The notes beneath the pieces are model-generated. The model saw nothing but the letters and a program-made list of their open reading frames with translations, was not told where the DNA came from and ran no database searches. From positions 9,610,001 through 9,674,000 of the forward strand of contig JASJZH010000006.1 in the NCBI GenBank assembly GCA_037178975.1: 64,000 nucleotides of DNA, written 5' to 3'. Shown piece after piece: positions 24,901 to 37,800 of this stretch; position 1 is the stretch's first letter; each line of letters opens with the position of its first letter. The position numbers and the translations under genes are program-made. The DNA comes from Oscheius tipulae. Taxonomy: Eukaryota; Nematoda; Chromadorea; Rhabditida; Rhabditidae.

Positions 24901-25587
24901 CTTATTGAAGATGGGTAAGTATCTTTACTGTACAGGGTACTTGAATTACTGGTTAGATGCTTAACAGGATGGAACCAGATGACATGTAGAGGACAATCAT
25001 AAAACAAGTTGGTTGATAGCAGGTAAGCTGAAACATGTCGAGACAGACAAAGCTAAACAAAAGGCAGTTGAGCCAACATGGAGTATAAAACAGAAGTATA
25101 CTATACCCTTTAGATGTCCCACCATAGCTGCCAAGGACTATATCATTCGAGGAAGCATCAAGCGCGGAAAGAAGGGTTTCGTACTTCCAATGAGAGCCTT
25201 CAAGTTCCGAAATGGGAACATTGTTCGTATCTCCTGTGTTCTACAGCAGTGTGAGAACTGCGAAAAGGTACGTTTGAAGCAATGTAATCAGAAAATGATA
25301 TTTTCAGCCAGCCTGCAACCAACGAAATAGAAGAAACTTGGCCCTAGACGATGCTCCGAGAGAAGAAGTGCAAGCTGAACTGCTAATCCGAGAACAAGTA
25401 CCTGATTCCGAAAAGGGTAAGAACTTTTTCGGTTACTCAAAAACGGTATTTAGGAAAAATGTGCCTTCGGAAGGATCTTCTAATCTTTGGATCATCAGCA
25501 TATGGTCTCCTTGTGTTTGTGGAAGTTTCTGCCCTGTTTTACATTGCCTTCCAAACCAATTATCTCAAGAAGTTCTTCTCCTTTTGA
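21905..25587 (+). CDS. PAN/ZP-domain extracellular matrix protein (NOAH/NompA type)
   Basis: Exons: 21905-21964, 22043-22088, 22165-22328, 22369-22487, 22528-22663, 22831-23033, 23481-23584, 23621-23751, 23789-23897, 23944-24074, 24107-24192, 24231-24311, 24351-24637, 24675-24914, 24957-24985, 25023-25267, 25308-25416, 25454-25587, about 800 residues with the start missing. Four to five Cys-rich PAN-like modules are visible, e.g. FHCLSLCAQQT/KFLCRS, VEKCLTSCNGCD and DCLNRCLNTKDCQFAY. A ZP domain follows: first half VCSYASLNV to YTVSCDYS, second half from IRLGHPLELAIK to RISCVLQQC. Then come a furin-like RNRR site and a C-terminal membrane segment (LLVFVEVSALFYIAF). This is the layout of nematode NOAH and insect NompA apical matrix proteins, which attach cuticle to epidermis. 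The first two exons are less certain. Confidence 0.8.
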
Positions 25588-26094
25588 TTACGTGTCTGTC
25601 ATTTGCAATTGTCCCGATTAAAGATATTTTTACTTTTCTCTGAAATTGTGGCACAACGGTATATTCAAAGTTGCTTGACTAACTCAACACTACTCGGATA
25701 GGCCCGAGACTAGACAGGTTGCCCAGCGAGGAGCGGAGTCATAATCTAACCTTTTAGATTTATACCAGCAGCTATTAGTCGCCCATCGATTATACATAGT
25801 ACATAGTTTTTGACCTGTATTAACTGTCTCTAAATTGTGTGGAAGAATTTTGTTTATAAAGACAAGCTATACTACATTTCTTGTATAAGTCAAGCCTAGC
25901 TCGTTATCGGTCTCTCCGATTTTCTCTACAATTCAGTATGCGATTCCCAAAAGTCTGATTTCCTCGTGCAATCTCTCGGGATATCTGTTGATCTGGCGGG
26001 ATATTGTGTCAAGGCCCGCATTCGTCCTAATATGTTGCCAGTCGCTCCTTATCTTTCCTCTCTATACGAACCATTACATGTAAACTTTTAGACT
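25588..26094. other. Intergenic between PAN/ZP gene and collagen
   Basis: About 500 nt with no open frame of interest. The right end (aaacttttag just before the ATG) looks like a spliced-leader acceptor for the collagen. Confidence 0.4.
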
Positions 26095-27704
26095 ATGGGT
26101 CCTTCGTATGAAATAGCTGCAAAGGCGACCATTGGCCTTTCCATTTTCTGTACCTTGGCTTCAGTTCTGTCGGTTTCTTTGATCTGCAGCTCAGCCGGGT
26201 CATTGAGAGATGAGACGACAGCCAGAACTTCTGCTTTCAAGGTAGAGTGGTCGCGAAGAGTGCAGGTGAAAATCTGACAACGAAAATAGCATAGGAAGGT
26301 TTAATATGGCCTCCTAGGCAGTACGGGCATTATATTGTCCTGCTGCTGAGCCAGAACGGCGTTTCTTAGGCCTGAGTATCCCTTAAGAAGTGATTAGCCC
26401 ACAAAGACGGTACGGGAGAGATCTACCTTGGCTATCAAGGAAGACTCAGTTTCTGCGAGACAGTTAGCAAGACGATATGGGGAAAAATTATTCTTCAATC
26501 GTACTCTTACGTTTTTAGATCAAGGCTAAGGACATCTGGGCAGAGCTTTCCGAGATGAGACGTTCTCTTCGTATTCCAAGAAGCCTGGAAGAAGAAGTAG
26601 CTCCTAAAGGCGTCCTTCACAAGTGCAGCCGTATGTTATCAACATCTATCCACAATTCAAATTTAAGAATGTACTCGTCTCCACTGTCCCACAGGAGCTA
26701 TGGGAGAAGAAGGATCTCCTGGAGCTGATGGAGAGCCTGGAGGGCCCGGCAGTCCGGGTCGACCAGGAGCCGATGGTGAAGATGTTGAACTGGATCCTCA
26801 ACCAGATCTACCATGTTCTATCTGTCCTGGTGGTCCTCCCGGACCTCGTGGACCTCAGGGAGAACGTGGTCTGAATGGAAGATCTGGTACTGCTGGAGAG
26901 CCGGGTCATCCAGGAAAGGAAGGGACCCATGGAGACCATGGTAGGCGCGGAAACCCTGGAGGAGAAGGCTATCCTGGAACTCGCGGTGTTCAAGGTCCTG
27001 GAGGAGAACATGCTATCGGTATGTCTTTGAAAACGGTCAACCGGACAGATGTCAGCTTCTTATCCAGTATCCGTCGAATTGTCCTGCTTGTCTAGCCCCA
27101 TCTCTTATCTGGTGCTATCAAGCTTTACCGAAATCATTTCAACCTGTCCCCATCTCACAAACGTCCATGTCAACCTGCCCTCTCCACATCTGATAACTTG
27201 AACAGTTCTTTTCCTGTCAGTCAGTTTAATTTCTGCACAGCCTCTGTCTATCAGCCGGTTAGCTGAGCGTATAGCCAATTGTCTGTTTTAGCTGGAGAAG
27301 GAATCCGTGGACCTCCAGGCCTCGTCGGACCTGCAGGTCCCAAAGGCCCACCAGGATCTGCTGGTCGTCCGTCCAACGAGAGAGGAATTCCTGGAAAGCC
27401 CGGAGGACAGGGATCCATTGGAGCAACTGGAAAGTTTGGTGGTTTTGGAGAACGAGGATCTCTTGGTCCTCCTGGAGAACCAGGTCTTCCCGCACCTTAT
27501 TGCCCCTCGGATTGCGGTGTAAACACTATCATTGCTCCAATGAGCGCTCCAGCACCAATTGAGGTACCTTTTTTTGTTAACTTATCCTATAAATATGTTC
27601 AGTCTGATCAAAACGATAACTACGCACCGGCATCGGCTGTAACTGAGGAAACTATGCAAGAGTCGTTTGATGAAACTTCATACAAAAGTTTCTTCGGCGC
27701 TTAG
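26095..27704 (+). CDS. Nematode cuticle collagen
   Basis: Exons: 26095-26241, 26519-26630, 26695-27018, 27292-27563, 27603-27704, giving 318 residues, the usual size for cuticle collagens. The N-terminal nematode cuticle collagen domain contains the signal-anchor segment (ATIGLSIFCTLASVLSVSLI). Next are a region with RIPRS, a Cys (HKCS), and two blocks of Gly-X-Y repeats (from about residue 90) separated by a CSIC pair. The final part has CPSDCG and a non-collagenous acidic tail ending YKSFFGA. Such proteins are secreted by the epidermis and disulphide-crosslinked in the cuticle. The ATG sits three bases after an acceptor-like ttttag. An AATAAA lies three bases after the stop. Intron 27564-27602 is 39 nt. 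Confidence 0.95.
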
Positions 27705-27706
27705 CT

Positions 27707-27712
27707 AATAAA
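27707..27712 (+). terminator. Polyadenylation signal AATAAA of the collagen gene
   Basis: AATAAA begins three bases after the TAG stop, implying a very short 3' UTR. Confidence 0.6.
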
Positions 27713-29094
27713 CGTTTCATAAGCCTCTGTGTCTTCTGCATATATTTGCTCAACGGCTTTGTAACGAACTGCAGTGAGGTCAGCGCGAAGGAAGAATTGA
27801 TAGGAGGTTTGTGCGAAGAAAAAAGGAAGAAACGCAACAATCCAACACTTCAATCATTAGAGTCTCTTGGAATTCGATTTAAATTAGAGTAAGCTAATAA
27901 AGGAAATGGTAAGGACTATATTTAGCGTAAGAGCTATGATAAGGTATCTGTGGGTCCAGTATCTAGAAGTTGCCCTTGCTGCAAAGTGTGGATTGAATCA
28001 CATGGCTGTTTATATGTCGGTCCTACAGACATAACGTGATGTGCTTTCATGAGATCTAACTGGTATATCTTATTACATTATACAGGGTTCGAGCTTCGGC
28101 TAGTCCAAGAATTTTCCTTGGTGACACTCGGCTAAAACATTTTTTCGCCAAACTGCATTTATAAATCTGAGGGCTTCGCAAGAGTTGTAAGCCATAAGGC
28201 AACCAGTATAGTTGGGCAGAGTTTTGTCGTATTTTTGTCATTTGTCTTAGTATTCATCTATCTTTTTCTTGAAACTTACTATTTTTTCGTTGTTTCTCTT
28301 ATGATTTATGCAATCAGCTTTTCGCCAGACATACAATGTAATGTTTTTATCTTGACATCTTGCTCCTTACGTAGATTCCTAGCTGGCAAGTTTTCATTCA
28401 ACCACGCAAATACTGCAATATTTTTGTAGTAAACATAACACTTTTTTGGCCAGTCAAAGAGTACTGCTGAAGAGAGTCATATTTGACAAGAGTCTGAAGA
28501 GAATCACTGGATGTAGTCTTGATTAGAACTCTTTGAAAAACACTTCTAAACAGAGAAGACACCTAAAAACATGTGAGAAAAACGCATTTGGAGAAAAGAA
28601 GTATATTTTTTCCACCGGAGATGTCCTTTGGCTCGAGCCGGCTAGGCCCGACCTACCCCTTCGAGCCTGCTCAAACTTTTCTTATCAGTGTATCATGTGC
28701 CGACGCCCTTCTTACTGTACAATATTTATTCTCGCGGTATTTTCCACGAAAAATAATATACCTTTAACATTTTCTGCAATCACTAGTTTCAAGTCACATT
28801 CATTGCGTGAGGGGGGAATCTGTGTGGGTGGGGTGCGTCCAAAATACATATGGGGGAGATAACATATTATGAGATTTAATACAAAACGAAGAGAGGGCAT
28901 AATAGGGAATGAATAAAGCTTGCTTTGAACTGAACTATAAGGAATGGAAGACCAGAAAGTCTTTTACATCTCATTGAGAATCTCGAGGACAGAGTGGGGG
29001 GTAGGTAATGCCCGGAAGACACATTGCGTAACTTGGGAGAAGGATGGGATGACACCGCGCGATGCTCTAACAACGGTTTAAAGACAAGAGGAAT
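27713..29094. other. Intergenic, 1.4 kb, nothing recognised
   Basis: This is A+T-rich sequence with short open frames only. Confidence 0.4.
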
Positions 29095-30318
29095 CTACTG
29101 CAGGTTCTGGAACTTCCAGCTGTCCAGATAGGTCGGGTTGGCTGTAGAGCTGGCCGCCTGGGCGTACTGCTGGAAGGTGTACTCCACACCCGGGTACGTT
29201 CCTAAAACTAGAATCTTAATAGCCGAAAACTTGGGATCCATACCGTAAGGAACAGTATAAGGTTGGGGACGGAAAGTGGAGTTAGTTCCGTAGGCTGAGG
29301 GAGAGACTGTGGACAGGTATGAGGAGACGACGGGCTTGGTATCACCGTCGGCTATGGAAGATGGAGACTGTGATTCCAGGGGTGCATCATTGCTCTCCTC
29401 TGCCTTTACCTAAAAATGCCATATATTTGACGATATTGTTTGCACCTTAGTCGTTACGGTAGTGCGCCACAAACATGGAAGGTACGCGCGGAGGGAGCGT
29501 GACGGAAAACAAAAAGACTATGCTACTGGGACACAAACAGAATGGTCAAGGTCGATGAGGAAAAAAAAACTTACAGCCACGTCGTCACTTCCGGCACCAG
29601 TCGATCCATCACCACTGCTGGATCCACTGCTCGAGCCGCTACTGCCCATTCCATTGCTTTGGGCCTTCTTCTGCTGACGGGCCTTGGCACGCCTGTTTTT
29701 GAACCACACCTGCAAGCGGAATCAATGTTCATGCTGTTTGCATTGTAGATTACGGTACACTCTCTCTTTCCCCGCAGTGTGTGGAATTCGTCAGAGAAAT
29801 CGATGATTTGACGGCCGCCAACGCACACACTTCCCTACCACACCTCCCAGAACATTCGAATATTCGAATATACAGGGGGATCAGCCCACGGACTTCATTA
29901 GCTAAAGAGATGTCTCACCTGGACACGGCTCTCCGGCAATTGGATTCTGGTGGCCATATCCTCGCGCATGAAGATGTCTGGATAGCGAGTCTTGGCGAAA
30001 TAGCTCTCGAGAATGTCCAACTGCTGACGGGTAAAAGTGGTGCGTTCACGACGCTGCTTTCTGAATCACCCTATTCCAACTTTTCGAGAGGGTCTCTCAC
30101 CTTGGTGGAGCTGCAGCATTCCAGGTCAGTCCGGCTTGCTGACAGTCACCCAATGTGCCACCAATGTATCCCATGGTAGCCATAGGGAAGGTGTGAGGGG
30201 CTGGAGCAGAGAAACCAAGGTGGGGAGCAGCTGCATAGGCTCCTTTGGAAAAGTAGGCGGCTGTCATGTTGGCCATCGAGGACATGTTTGAAGCGGAGAC
30301 TGGGATATAACCGTTCAT
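29095..30318 (-). CDS. OTX/orthodenticle-class homeodomain transcription factor
   Basis: Exons (minus): 30318-30101, 30060-29919, 29709-29575, 29409-29244, 29201-29095, giving 255 residues. The homeodomain begins [19 protein letters not shown], continues [16 protein letters not shown] and closes with [15 protein letters not shown]. Lys at position 50 (WFK) is the OTX/bicoid-class determinant for TAATCC sites, and Asn51 is intact. An intron splits the homeodomain between residues 46 and 47, as in other paired-like genes. A Ser/Gly-rich linker follows, and the C terminus SWKFQNLQ resembles the OTX tail (SWKFQVL in vertebrates). The N terminus is Ala/Met/Pro-rich. OTX proteins specify head neurons and anterior fates. 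Two degenerate copies lie 8-9 kb upstream (38425-39193). The start ATG immediately follows an acceptor-like ttttcag, so either trans-splicing occurs or an upstream exon exists. Confidence 0.92.
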
Positions 30319-32910
30319 CTGAAAATAGTATTTTAGCAAGAAAACCATTATATGTGAATTCAAATATGGGCGAAATACTCAATTGTAGGAATGGAATGCT
30401 CAAAGACGGAGATATACTTAAATCGCAGTTTTCTAGGATTTGTATACTTCTGATCTGGTTTTAGGTGAAGCTCACGGGATAAGAGTTGTCGTCTAGCAAA
30501 CAGTTTAGATGCCACCTAGTTGACGTATGATTTCCAGTATTAATCGTTGGAAATGATCAAAAAATAAGACCGCAATATAAAAATGAGCACATTGGAAGCA
30601 ATGAATATATATTCGGAAAATGTTACGTGTCGAAATGGAGAAAGAGTGAATCAGGATTTGAAATGTATGAAGAATTGGAAAAGACAGAGTTAGGAAAAAT
30701 TCATAAAGGAGCCTACCTGCCGAGACTGCCATCCTCAAGAGACCCTGCTTAACTCGGAGAGTGTGTCAAAAGTTGTGTGTGGACAGTTCTGCCAAATGGC
30801 GCTTAAGGGTCTATGAGGATGAGCGGTCTCGACGCGATAAGCCTATCACATCATCCACGGATTACGATAAGTCCTACTGGAATTAGACGGTTGGCTACGG
30901 TGCGTGAGGGGCTCAGCTGCTCCCAATGCGATTTCCCACAATCCGAAGCACCGCCCTTTCTCAACTCTCCTCCTCTACATGCTATTTCGGCCCAGAGGCT
31001 CCGCCCAGGCCCGTTCGCTCCAGCTTTGGACGGTCTGAAGGCTCCGCCCTCGGCGGCAACCAATGGCCGGCTGACTTCTTTGTTTTGTGGAAGACTGTTT
31101 GTCGGCAGAGTGATACGGTAGCCGGCCACAAACAAGACGAGAAGCCGCACGATTCAGCTTCCTAACAAGAGGTTTCACGGTCTTAGGGTGAAGAGCGCAA
31201 AAAGTGACAATCTAAAGAGTGAGAGGGGGTCCAGCAGATACTGTACTAGGGCGCGGCACGCCAAAGTTAAAGCAACACTGCATAATTAAGTGAAATTAAA
31301 AGGTACTAGGCCAAGGCCAGACGAAATGGTTGTGCTACCACATTCGACTGGCAACAAATCGAGAAATGGCTCAGGAGGCAGGCTCATCTGCCGGATTTGC
31401 CGACTGTAGACGTCAGCAATACTTCTAATGGCCATTTCTTCATCTGGCCAATGGGTGATTATCCCCACTCCCGATATAACAGCATGCGGTAGGATCCTTC
31501 CTTTATGATAAGTGTGAACGTTGTTGTCGCGGAAAACTAGGCGCGATAAGAATAGAACGAATCCGTTGCCACAAGTTGACACCGTTTTTCTATGAAAAGG
31601 GTACTCGACAGCCACACATTGAAATTATTTGAACAGGCGGGTAGTGTCGTTCAAAAAGGACCTAGCAATCTTATTGTAACTCTGGGTTTTTGGCGCGACG
31701 ATCATGGGATGATCCTGTTGGGCAAGGTGCTCCCCTACAGATGGCAGCAGCTATTAGGTCTCTCTAATCCTTGGGCGTCAGGAGGATGGCTCCTGTTTCC
31801 TAACAAATCTCGAGGCAGGAAATAGTATCCCCTTTAACCTCATGATCTTCAACAAATACTACCAGATCATCTGGCCGGATGAGATACAAGTTGCAATTGG
31901 GGGATAAGAGTCAGTATCCGATCGGACAGACGGGTTTAACTCGGTCTCTGCTTCTGTTTTTCTTCGCAGAGAAATCTCTTGTGCACATTCTCAATATCAG
32001 AAACCTCAGACAGTATCTGGTAACTGAAACTGTGTAAAGAGACCTGTTTGTCATGTTTATAATCCTCGTCCTCGGTCGAAACTGTGTTTCTCTCTCTGAC
32101 GAGGCATCATTACAGGCATGAAAACAGGTTTCTTGCTGCTCTCATTTCGCATCTACAGTATGCCTTTAATCTGCGCATGATCCGAAAATTCGTGTCGGAC
32201 CACCAAAAGAGTTTCCTGACTGCCGAAAGGTTGGGGGTCTCCACTCGTGTACCACAAATATGTACTGACACATTGCACAGGTCATATCTGACTATATTTG
32301 ACGATAGAGACCGTCGGCAACACACAATAGGCCAAGTGTGGATTAGCGGCTGGTGTAAAAGGCCACGTGCGGCCAGGTGCCCGTGCGCTATGCTTGAACT
32401 GTGCGAGCTGGTTTTTACTTCAAAATTCTGAGCTTCGTAAGGAACTGTAGTCTTGCTGACCCAAAAGAGTTAACTGACCCAAGAGTGGGGCGGAGGTAGG
32501 TTTGGCAAAGGGTTAGAGGATGAGCGCGGCTGAGCGCTTCTCATCCCGGACGCCGCCGCCCTCTCGCACCACGCCAGCGGCAGAATCCTACCCAACACGA
32601 TGTCGTTTCCAACACTATTGTTTCGCTCTCACTGAGAAACAATCCCATTAGGGGGTGAGGGGAGAGAACACGCTTGTCTTCCATGTTATCAGGCGCGATC
32701 AGTTGTTCCCATTGCGCGACTCACTCCCCTTACAGAGCTCTACAATCTAGGCACACCATTGCTTGCGCAAGTGCTAATACGGGGTCACGCCTTGTCAAAC
32801 TTATTGGCAGCGTCCTCGACCATTCTGTTACATTAGTACCTAAATAATTTGTCTCATCTCTGACCGAATCACTGGGAGTTCTAGGGGTTCTCTAGTTTTA
32901 AAGGAAGATA
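30319..32910. other. OTX upstream region, no gene recognised
   Basis: This is the left part of an 8-kb gene-poor stretch. A G+C-rich segment at about 30930-31120 stands out from the A+T-rich surroundings. Open frames here are overlapping antisense pairs without splice sites. The region may hold OTX regulatory sequence, but no element could be named. Confidence 0.4.
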
Positions 32911-33290
32911 CACAGAGAGACAGAAACAGAGAAATAGAGAGACAGAGAAACATAGCGACAGAGAGACAGAGAGACAGAGAAACAGAGAGACAGAGAGACA
33001 GAGAAACAGAGAGACAGAGAGACAGAGAAACAGAGAGACAGAGAAACAGAGAGACAGAGAGACAGAGAAATAGAGAGACAGAGAGACAGAGAAATAGAGA
33101 GACAGAGAGACAGAGAAATAGAGAGACAGAGAGACAGAGAAATAGAGAGACAGAGAGACAGAGAAACAGAGAGACAGAGAGACAGAGAAACAGAGAGACA
33201 GAGAGACAGAGAAATAGAGAGACAGAGAGACAGAGAAACATAGCGACAGAGAAACAGAGAAACATAGCGACAGAGAAACAGAGAGACAAT
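32911..33290. repeat. Minisatellite of GACAGAGA/AAYAGAGA units
   Basis: About 380 bp of 8-bp units. Two GACAGAGA units alternate with one AACAGAGA or AATAGAGA unit, giving a 24-bp higher-order period for most of the array. The right end is less regular (acatagcgacagag). The complementary strand is open as a Leu/Cys/Ser/Val/Phe octad repeat, which is an artefact of the 24-bp period. Confidence 0.9.
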
Positions 33291-34789
33291 TCTTTCAGTA
33301 TTCGGTCTTGTGAAACAATTCGAAAGTTCTTCTCTGTCTCAAAACTAGGCCAGGTCTCTACAGGCTCACCCTGTTTTGCGGTAAACTTTCAACCCCAAAT
33401 GGTCTCTTCTAATTATAGGCTATAGTTTTCCATTCAATAGCACATGAATACCCATAGAATACCGTAATCCTTGACGCGCATACTTGACCCTGCCGCCAAA
33501 GTTGCCCGCATCTTTTGTGTCTGTCCATCCGGAAAGAGGGAAACTTAAAGCGAAGCTTGAAAATTTGTGAAAAGGTGCTGGACAGGAGAGTCACTTTGCG
33601 AGACTGTGTACACTAATAGCCGGGTACCGTACACTCTTGGCGTTCTTCCTTCCAGTCGCCAAACATTGTGTGCAGACCCTGATCGATTCTCGAACTTGCT
33701 TCAAAAAACTTTCGTTTTTGAGCGATTAGGGTCAGTTGAAGACAGAACACTGCGGGAGATGTCCCAGTCAGGTTCGGTTAGACTCTGGGAGCAGATGTGA
33801 CATGGCATGTCGTCTTTCCCGTTCATGCAAGTCATTTTTTGGCTAGGGAGGTGCTTTCCGGTCCTCATTATTGGCTACAAATGGCACTAGGCGGCAGTCA
33901 GCTGCATCCTTATGCAAATGTTGGTGAGGAGGGTCCATCCTAGCCGTGGGAAATTAGCCCGCTCTCGTCATACGGTAGCAGCCATGTGGACTCGCCTTCT
34001 CCCACGACATCCATGTGGCAAAAACAGAAATGGGGACCAAAAATGTTGTGTGTTTGCAATGTAATAGATCCGTAACATACAGGGTTACATCACATGTGCC
34101 AGGTGCTTGTACTGCTAATTCCCTTGCGTAAGATGCGTCAGTCCATAGCAGCAATACGCTCAAACAGACAGCTGTGGCCACAGATTTTGAGTCTCTTTTT
34201 TTCATTCGTATTGTCTTCTTGGGGGTCTGGGAATTCCGGATCTCTTTCAGGTGCCCGTTAAAAAACTCATCGTGACTAACCAAAAAAGATTCTGACTTCC
34301 TGCCACCCATTTCCAGCCGTTTACGACTGTTAAGTCGCCTTTTACAAGCAATTATCGTGCATGGCGCACTTGTAAATCATGGCAACCTTTTTATACAGGC
34401 GATCATGAACTGGCTCGCGCTATTCAGGGAGAAAGAACTACGGGCCCGCGCGCCGATGAGCGGATTAGTCGCCCCGAGGTCGTCATTGCTGGCTGCTGTC
34501 GTCGTGATCGCGCCAGGGTCCAGTTTTTAGTGATGGGGGAGGTATTCTACAAGTTTGAACATACAGCTAAGCAAGAAGAAAGTATTGAGGAGTGAAGGGA
34601 CAGATAGAAACACCTGGAAGAGACCCTTCTAAGCCGTCATAATCTGAACGGTACATATTGATAACAAGGGAACGGACTGGAAGAAGAAGATGCCCCAAAG
34701 ACACAGACATGTTCCCATGACTCTCTCCCTCTGACCAATATGTTGTTATTTGGACTGGACAGTACGTTTGTTCCTGCTTAAGATGACCA

Positions 34790-34831
<42 letters not shown>

Positions 34832-37800
34832 AGCTGTGTAACAGACCATATTGACTCTTGGCACGACCGTGAAGACACCTTTTTTTCGCGCATCTGCATC
34901 ATAGCATCCAGCTGGGTTTTCCCTATTTACTGCCAGCTGGCCCATTAGTCCAAGGAAAAAAATATAGTAAGATGGCAAACTCTGACTTTCACTACTTTTC
35001 GCCGAAATTCTACCACGTTTGCTGTCAATCTTTCAAAACTGCCGAATTCCGACAAGCTGGCATCATACTCAGGCTATGTGAGTAAATTTACTCTACGAAG
35101 ATGCGCAGGATACATGCGCGATTGACCCACAAGATACAGTTATTTACCGAGTAGGGTCAGTCAAACAGAGGGATTAGCTCAAAGGTGTGAGTGCTGATAA
35201 TGGAGCGCAATGCACTTGACTTAAGACAGCCGGGTTTGGAAAGGCGCTAATTAAGAGGATCCACTTAAGTGAGGAGGGGGGTGCTCGCATAAAAAAAACC
35301 ATTGGATAGTGACAAAGGTAGAACAAAACATAGGAGATTCCTTCCCTTAAGCCGATATGACACTTTAAAAGACTTATGTGGCTGTCACTGAAAGTATGTA
35401 ATACTGACTGATACATTACAAATCTTAAGAGTCTGGTTGCTTTAGATTCTTTCCTGTCTGCAATACTTAAAGATGTCAAAAATGGCATTAGATGCTGACA
35501 GATCCAGCAAACTGTGTGCAAAAGTATTGAACCCCCATCCCTCCTGTTTTTCCTTGTCTTTAGATCAAGATTGTACAAGGTCATTAGAGAATACGGTACA
35601 CTGCTCTCACGGTCCATTTGCAATTCGGGGCACACCGTGTGATTATAGGAGGCCGCGAAGCTAATACTGTAATTGGAGGGTAAGCGATACAGAGAGGAAA
35701 GGCTCCTGACCTCTCCAGGAAGATGTGCATGCTTATTATAACACATTAGGAAGGAGGTACAGCTTACATGCGTCTCAAGGACTGATTGATAGGATATGGA
35801 CAATAAAAGTGGCCGATTGGACCACGAAAAACATCCCAGAAGTTAATGTTGAAAGTGAAGTAGACACTGGTTTTATGCTCTGTGAGCGAATTTGGCAAAG
35901 CTTCTAGCTTTCCGATTTTGTAAACAAGATATTTGCAACATATACAGAAAGTGCGTGAAATCATGAATGACATCAAGTGAAATGGTCCTACTGAGACGGT
36001 ACGGGTGGGAACGGCTGCCGAGACAGAACGGGATATATTCAGGCAATTAAGAGCCCATTCAACTTTGATAGGCTTTGGTTTTAAGACAGATTCACTGACT
36101 TAAGAGTTACTGAAAAGTGTTGAAAGAGAGGTTTACTATGTGACTGAGTCGAGGGTTACCGGCTAAGCAGGTATCAAATCCCGGGTACGGGTACAAAATG
36201 GGCAAACGTTTGAGATATGCCGCCACTTTTGCGCTCTCTTGTCTGGGGTTTTTTTCATAAAAAAATGCTCGGAAATTTATTAGGGCATATAAACCTAGCA
36301 TGCTTAGATATACAAGCTTAGACTTTCTGCACATTATGGGCACGGAGCTTTTTTAGCTTGATACCCAAATATGACCATAGCTGATAGAACTATTTCAAAT
36401 AATATGAACTAACCATCTTTTACAAAAGAGCTGTTAAAGTTCTTATTGAGCGGACGACTGTTTCACGCGGAGGACCTTCTCGAGAAGACCGTTGCAGTAT
36501 GGGCTGTTTGCCACAGTGGGAATCAGAAGGCAATCCGTACCGCCTAGTCGGTCTTATTCCGCTCTCGTCTATTTTCGTGGATTGATGACAACGCTCAAGC
36601 CGATCATTCTGGATCAACTGCGGGTAGCTTACGTCAAGACGCAATGCTCGGCACGTTTTCGAGTAACGTGTCGATCTCTGATAATAAGGTCTGATATCGT
36701 CATCTCGTTTTCAGATGATGTTTATCTTTAAACAGAGAGAGTACAAAAAAACAACAATTTCTACTAATGGCGATGTTGGCCTAACGGAAATAGACACCTT
36801 TATTACAATTGGAGAAATTCGTCAGATCGTCTTTAGACTGATTGGCAATTGGAATAAAAGGGATCAGCCTACTATTAGGAGATGAACCAGACCAATTTTT
36901 CATTGGAATCTGTTTCCGTTTTGTAAACGGCACGTGGCAACATCAGAGAGTCAAGAAAGTTCTATTCGACTCGTCTGAAGAGGCTCAGAAGGCGGGTAGC
37001 CGAGCGGATAACCCGAACCCCTATCACATCAACTGAACACGAATCAAGAAAACGCCTAAGCAGATTGGGCATAAAGATGGAAGGGAAAAATACCTCTCAG
37101 ATGGCTTATGGTATTCGTACAAGCTGTTTAAAACGCAAGGGGCATGTTCGGTGGGCAGGAAAGTCCCACGCAATACAAGGATGTTTTTCAGAAAAGTGTA
37201 CTGATCCAGCTCAGGGTTCAAGGTGAGGATGAACACGGGTACACCATACAAAAAACTATCAGGAAAGAAACTATATTGAAAGGAAAATTTTTTTTTTCTA
37301 GAATGGAAGTCCTATGTTCATGACCGGAAATCATGGAGAACACTAAAAGGGCCCAAGTCGGTCATTTTTTCTTAGTATTTAGGATTGAGACTCTATAAGG
37401 CGTTGATGAGTTTTCCTCCTGAGGATAGGTGCTTATTCGGGCGAACTTACATAGTATGTACAACGCAGATGATAACAAATTAGCTAGAAAGATAGGTGAG
37501 AGGCACCGAAGAAAGCGCATACCTTTTGCATCTGGCGCCTGATCCAATGAAAATCAACTTTGCAGGTCATTGAAAAGGTTGTCCTGTGGATTCTGTATTT
37601 TGAACAAACTGGGTTTCATTTCTGATCATTATCAGAAAACATTTCAGCTGCTCACACCCGCTCCCGACAAAACAACATGATTTACTGGGTTTATCAAAAA
37701 TGTGCTACCAAATGTTTCATTCCTATGGAAGGCATGAGTAACATTCGAGTGGCACAATTTTGAGCTGCTATACGGGTAACTTTTGCAACCCGTCTACAGT

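Noticed and set aside
30813-31178. Four overlapping open frames in both orientations
   Set aside because: Explained by a G+C-rich block with few stop codons; no protein similarity.
32840-33289. 149-codon open frame with perfect Leu-Cys-Leu-Ser-Val-Ser octads
   Set aside because: It is the translation of a 24-bp DNA repeat; no start context, splice sites or codon bias.
35174-35803. 209-codon minus-strand frame, the longest uninterrupted one
   Set aside because: Low-complexity composition typical of non-coding DNA, no domain, no splice sites, several antisense frames of similar quality.
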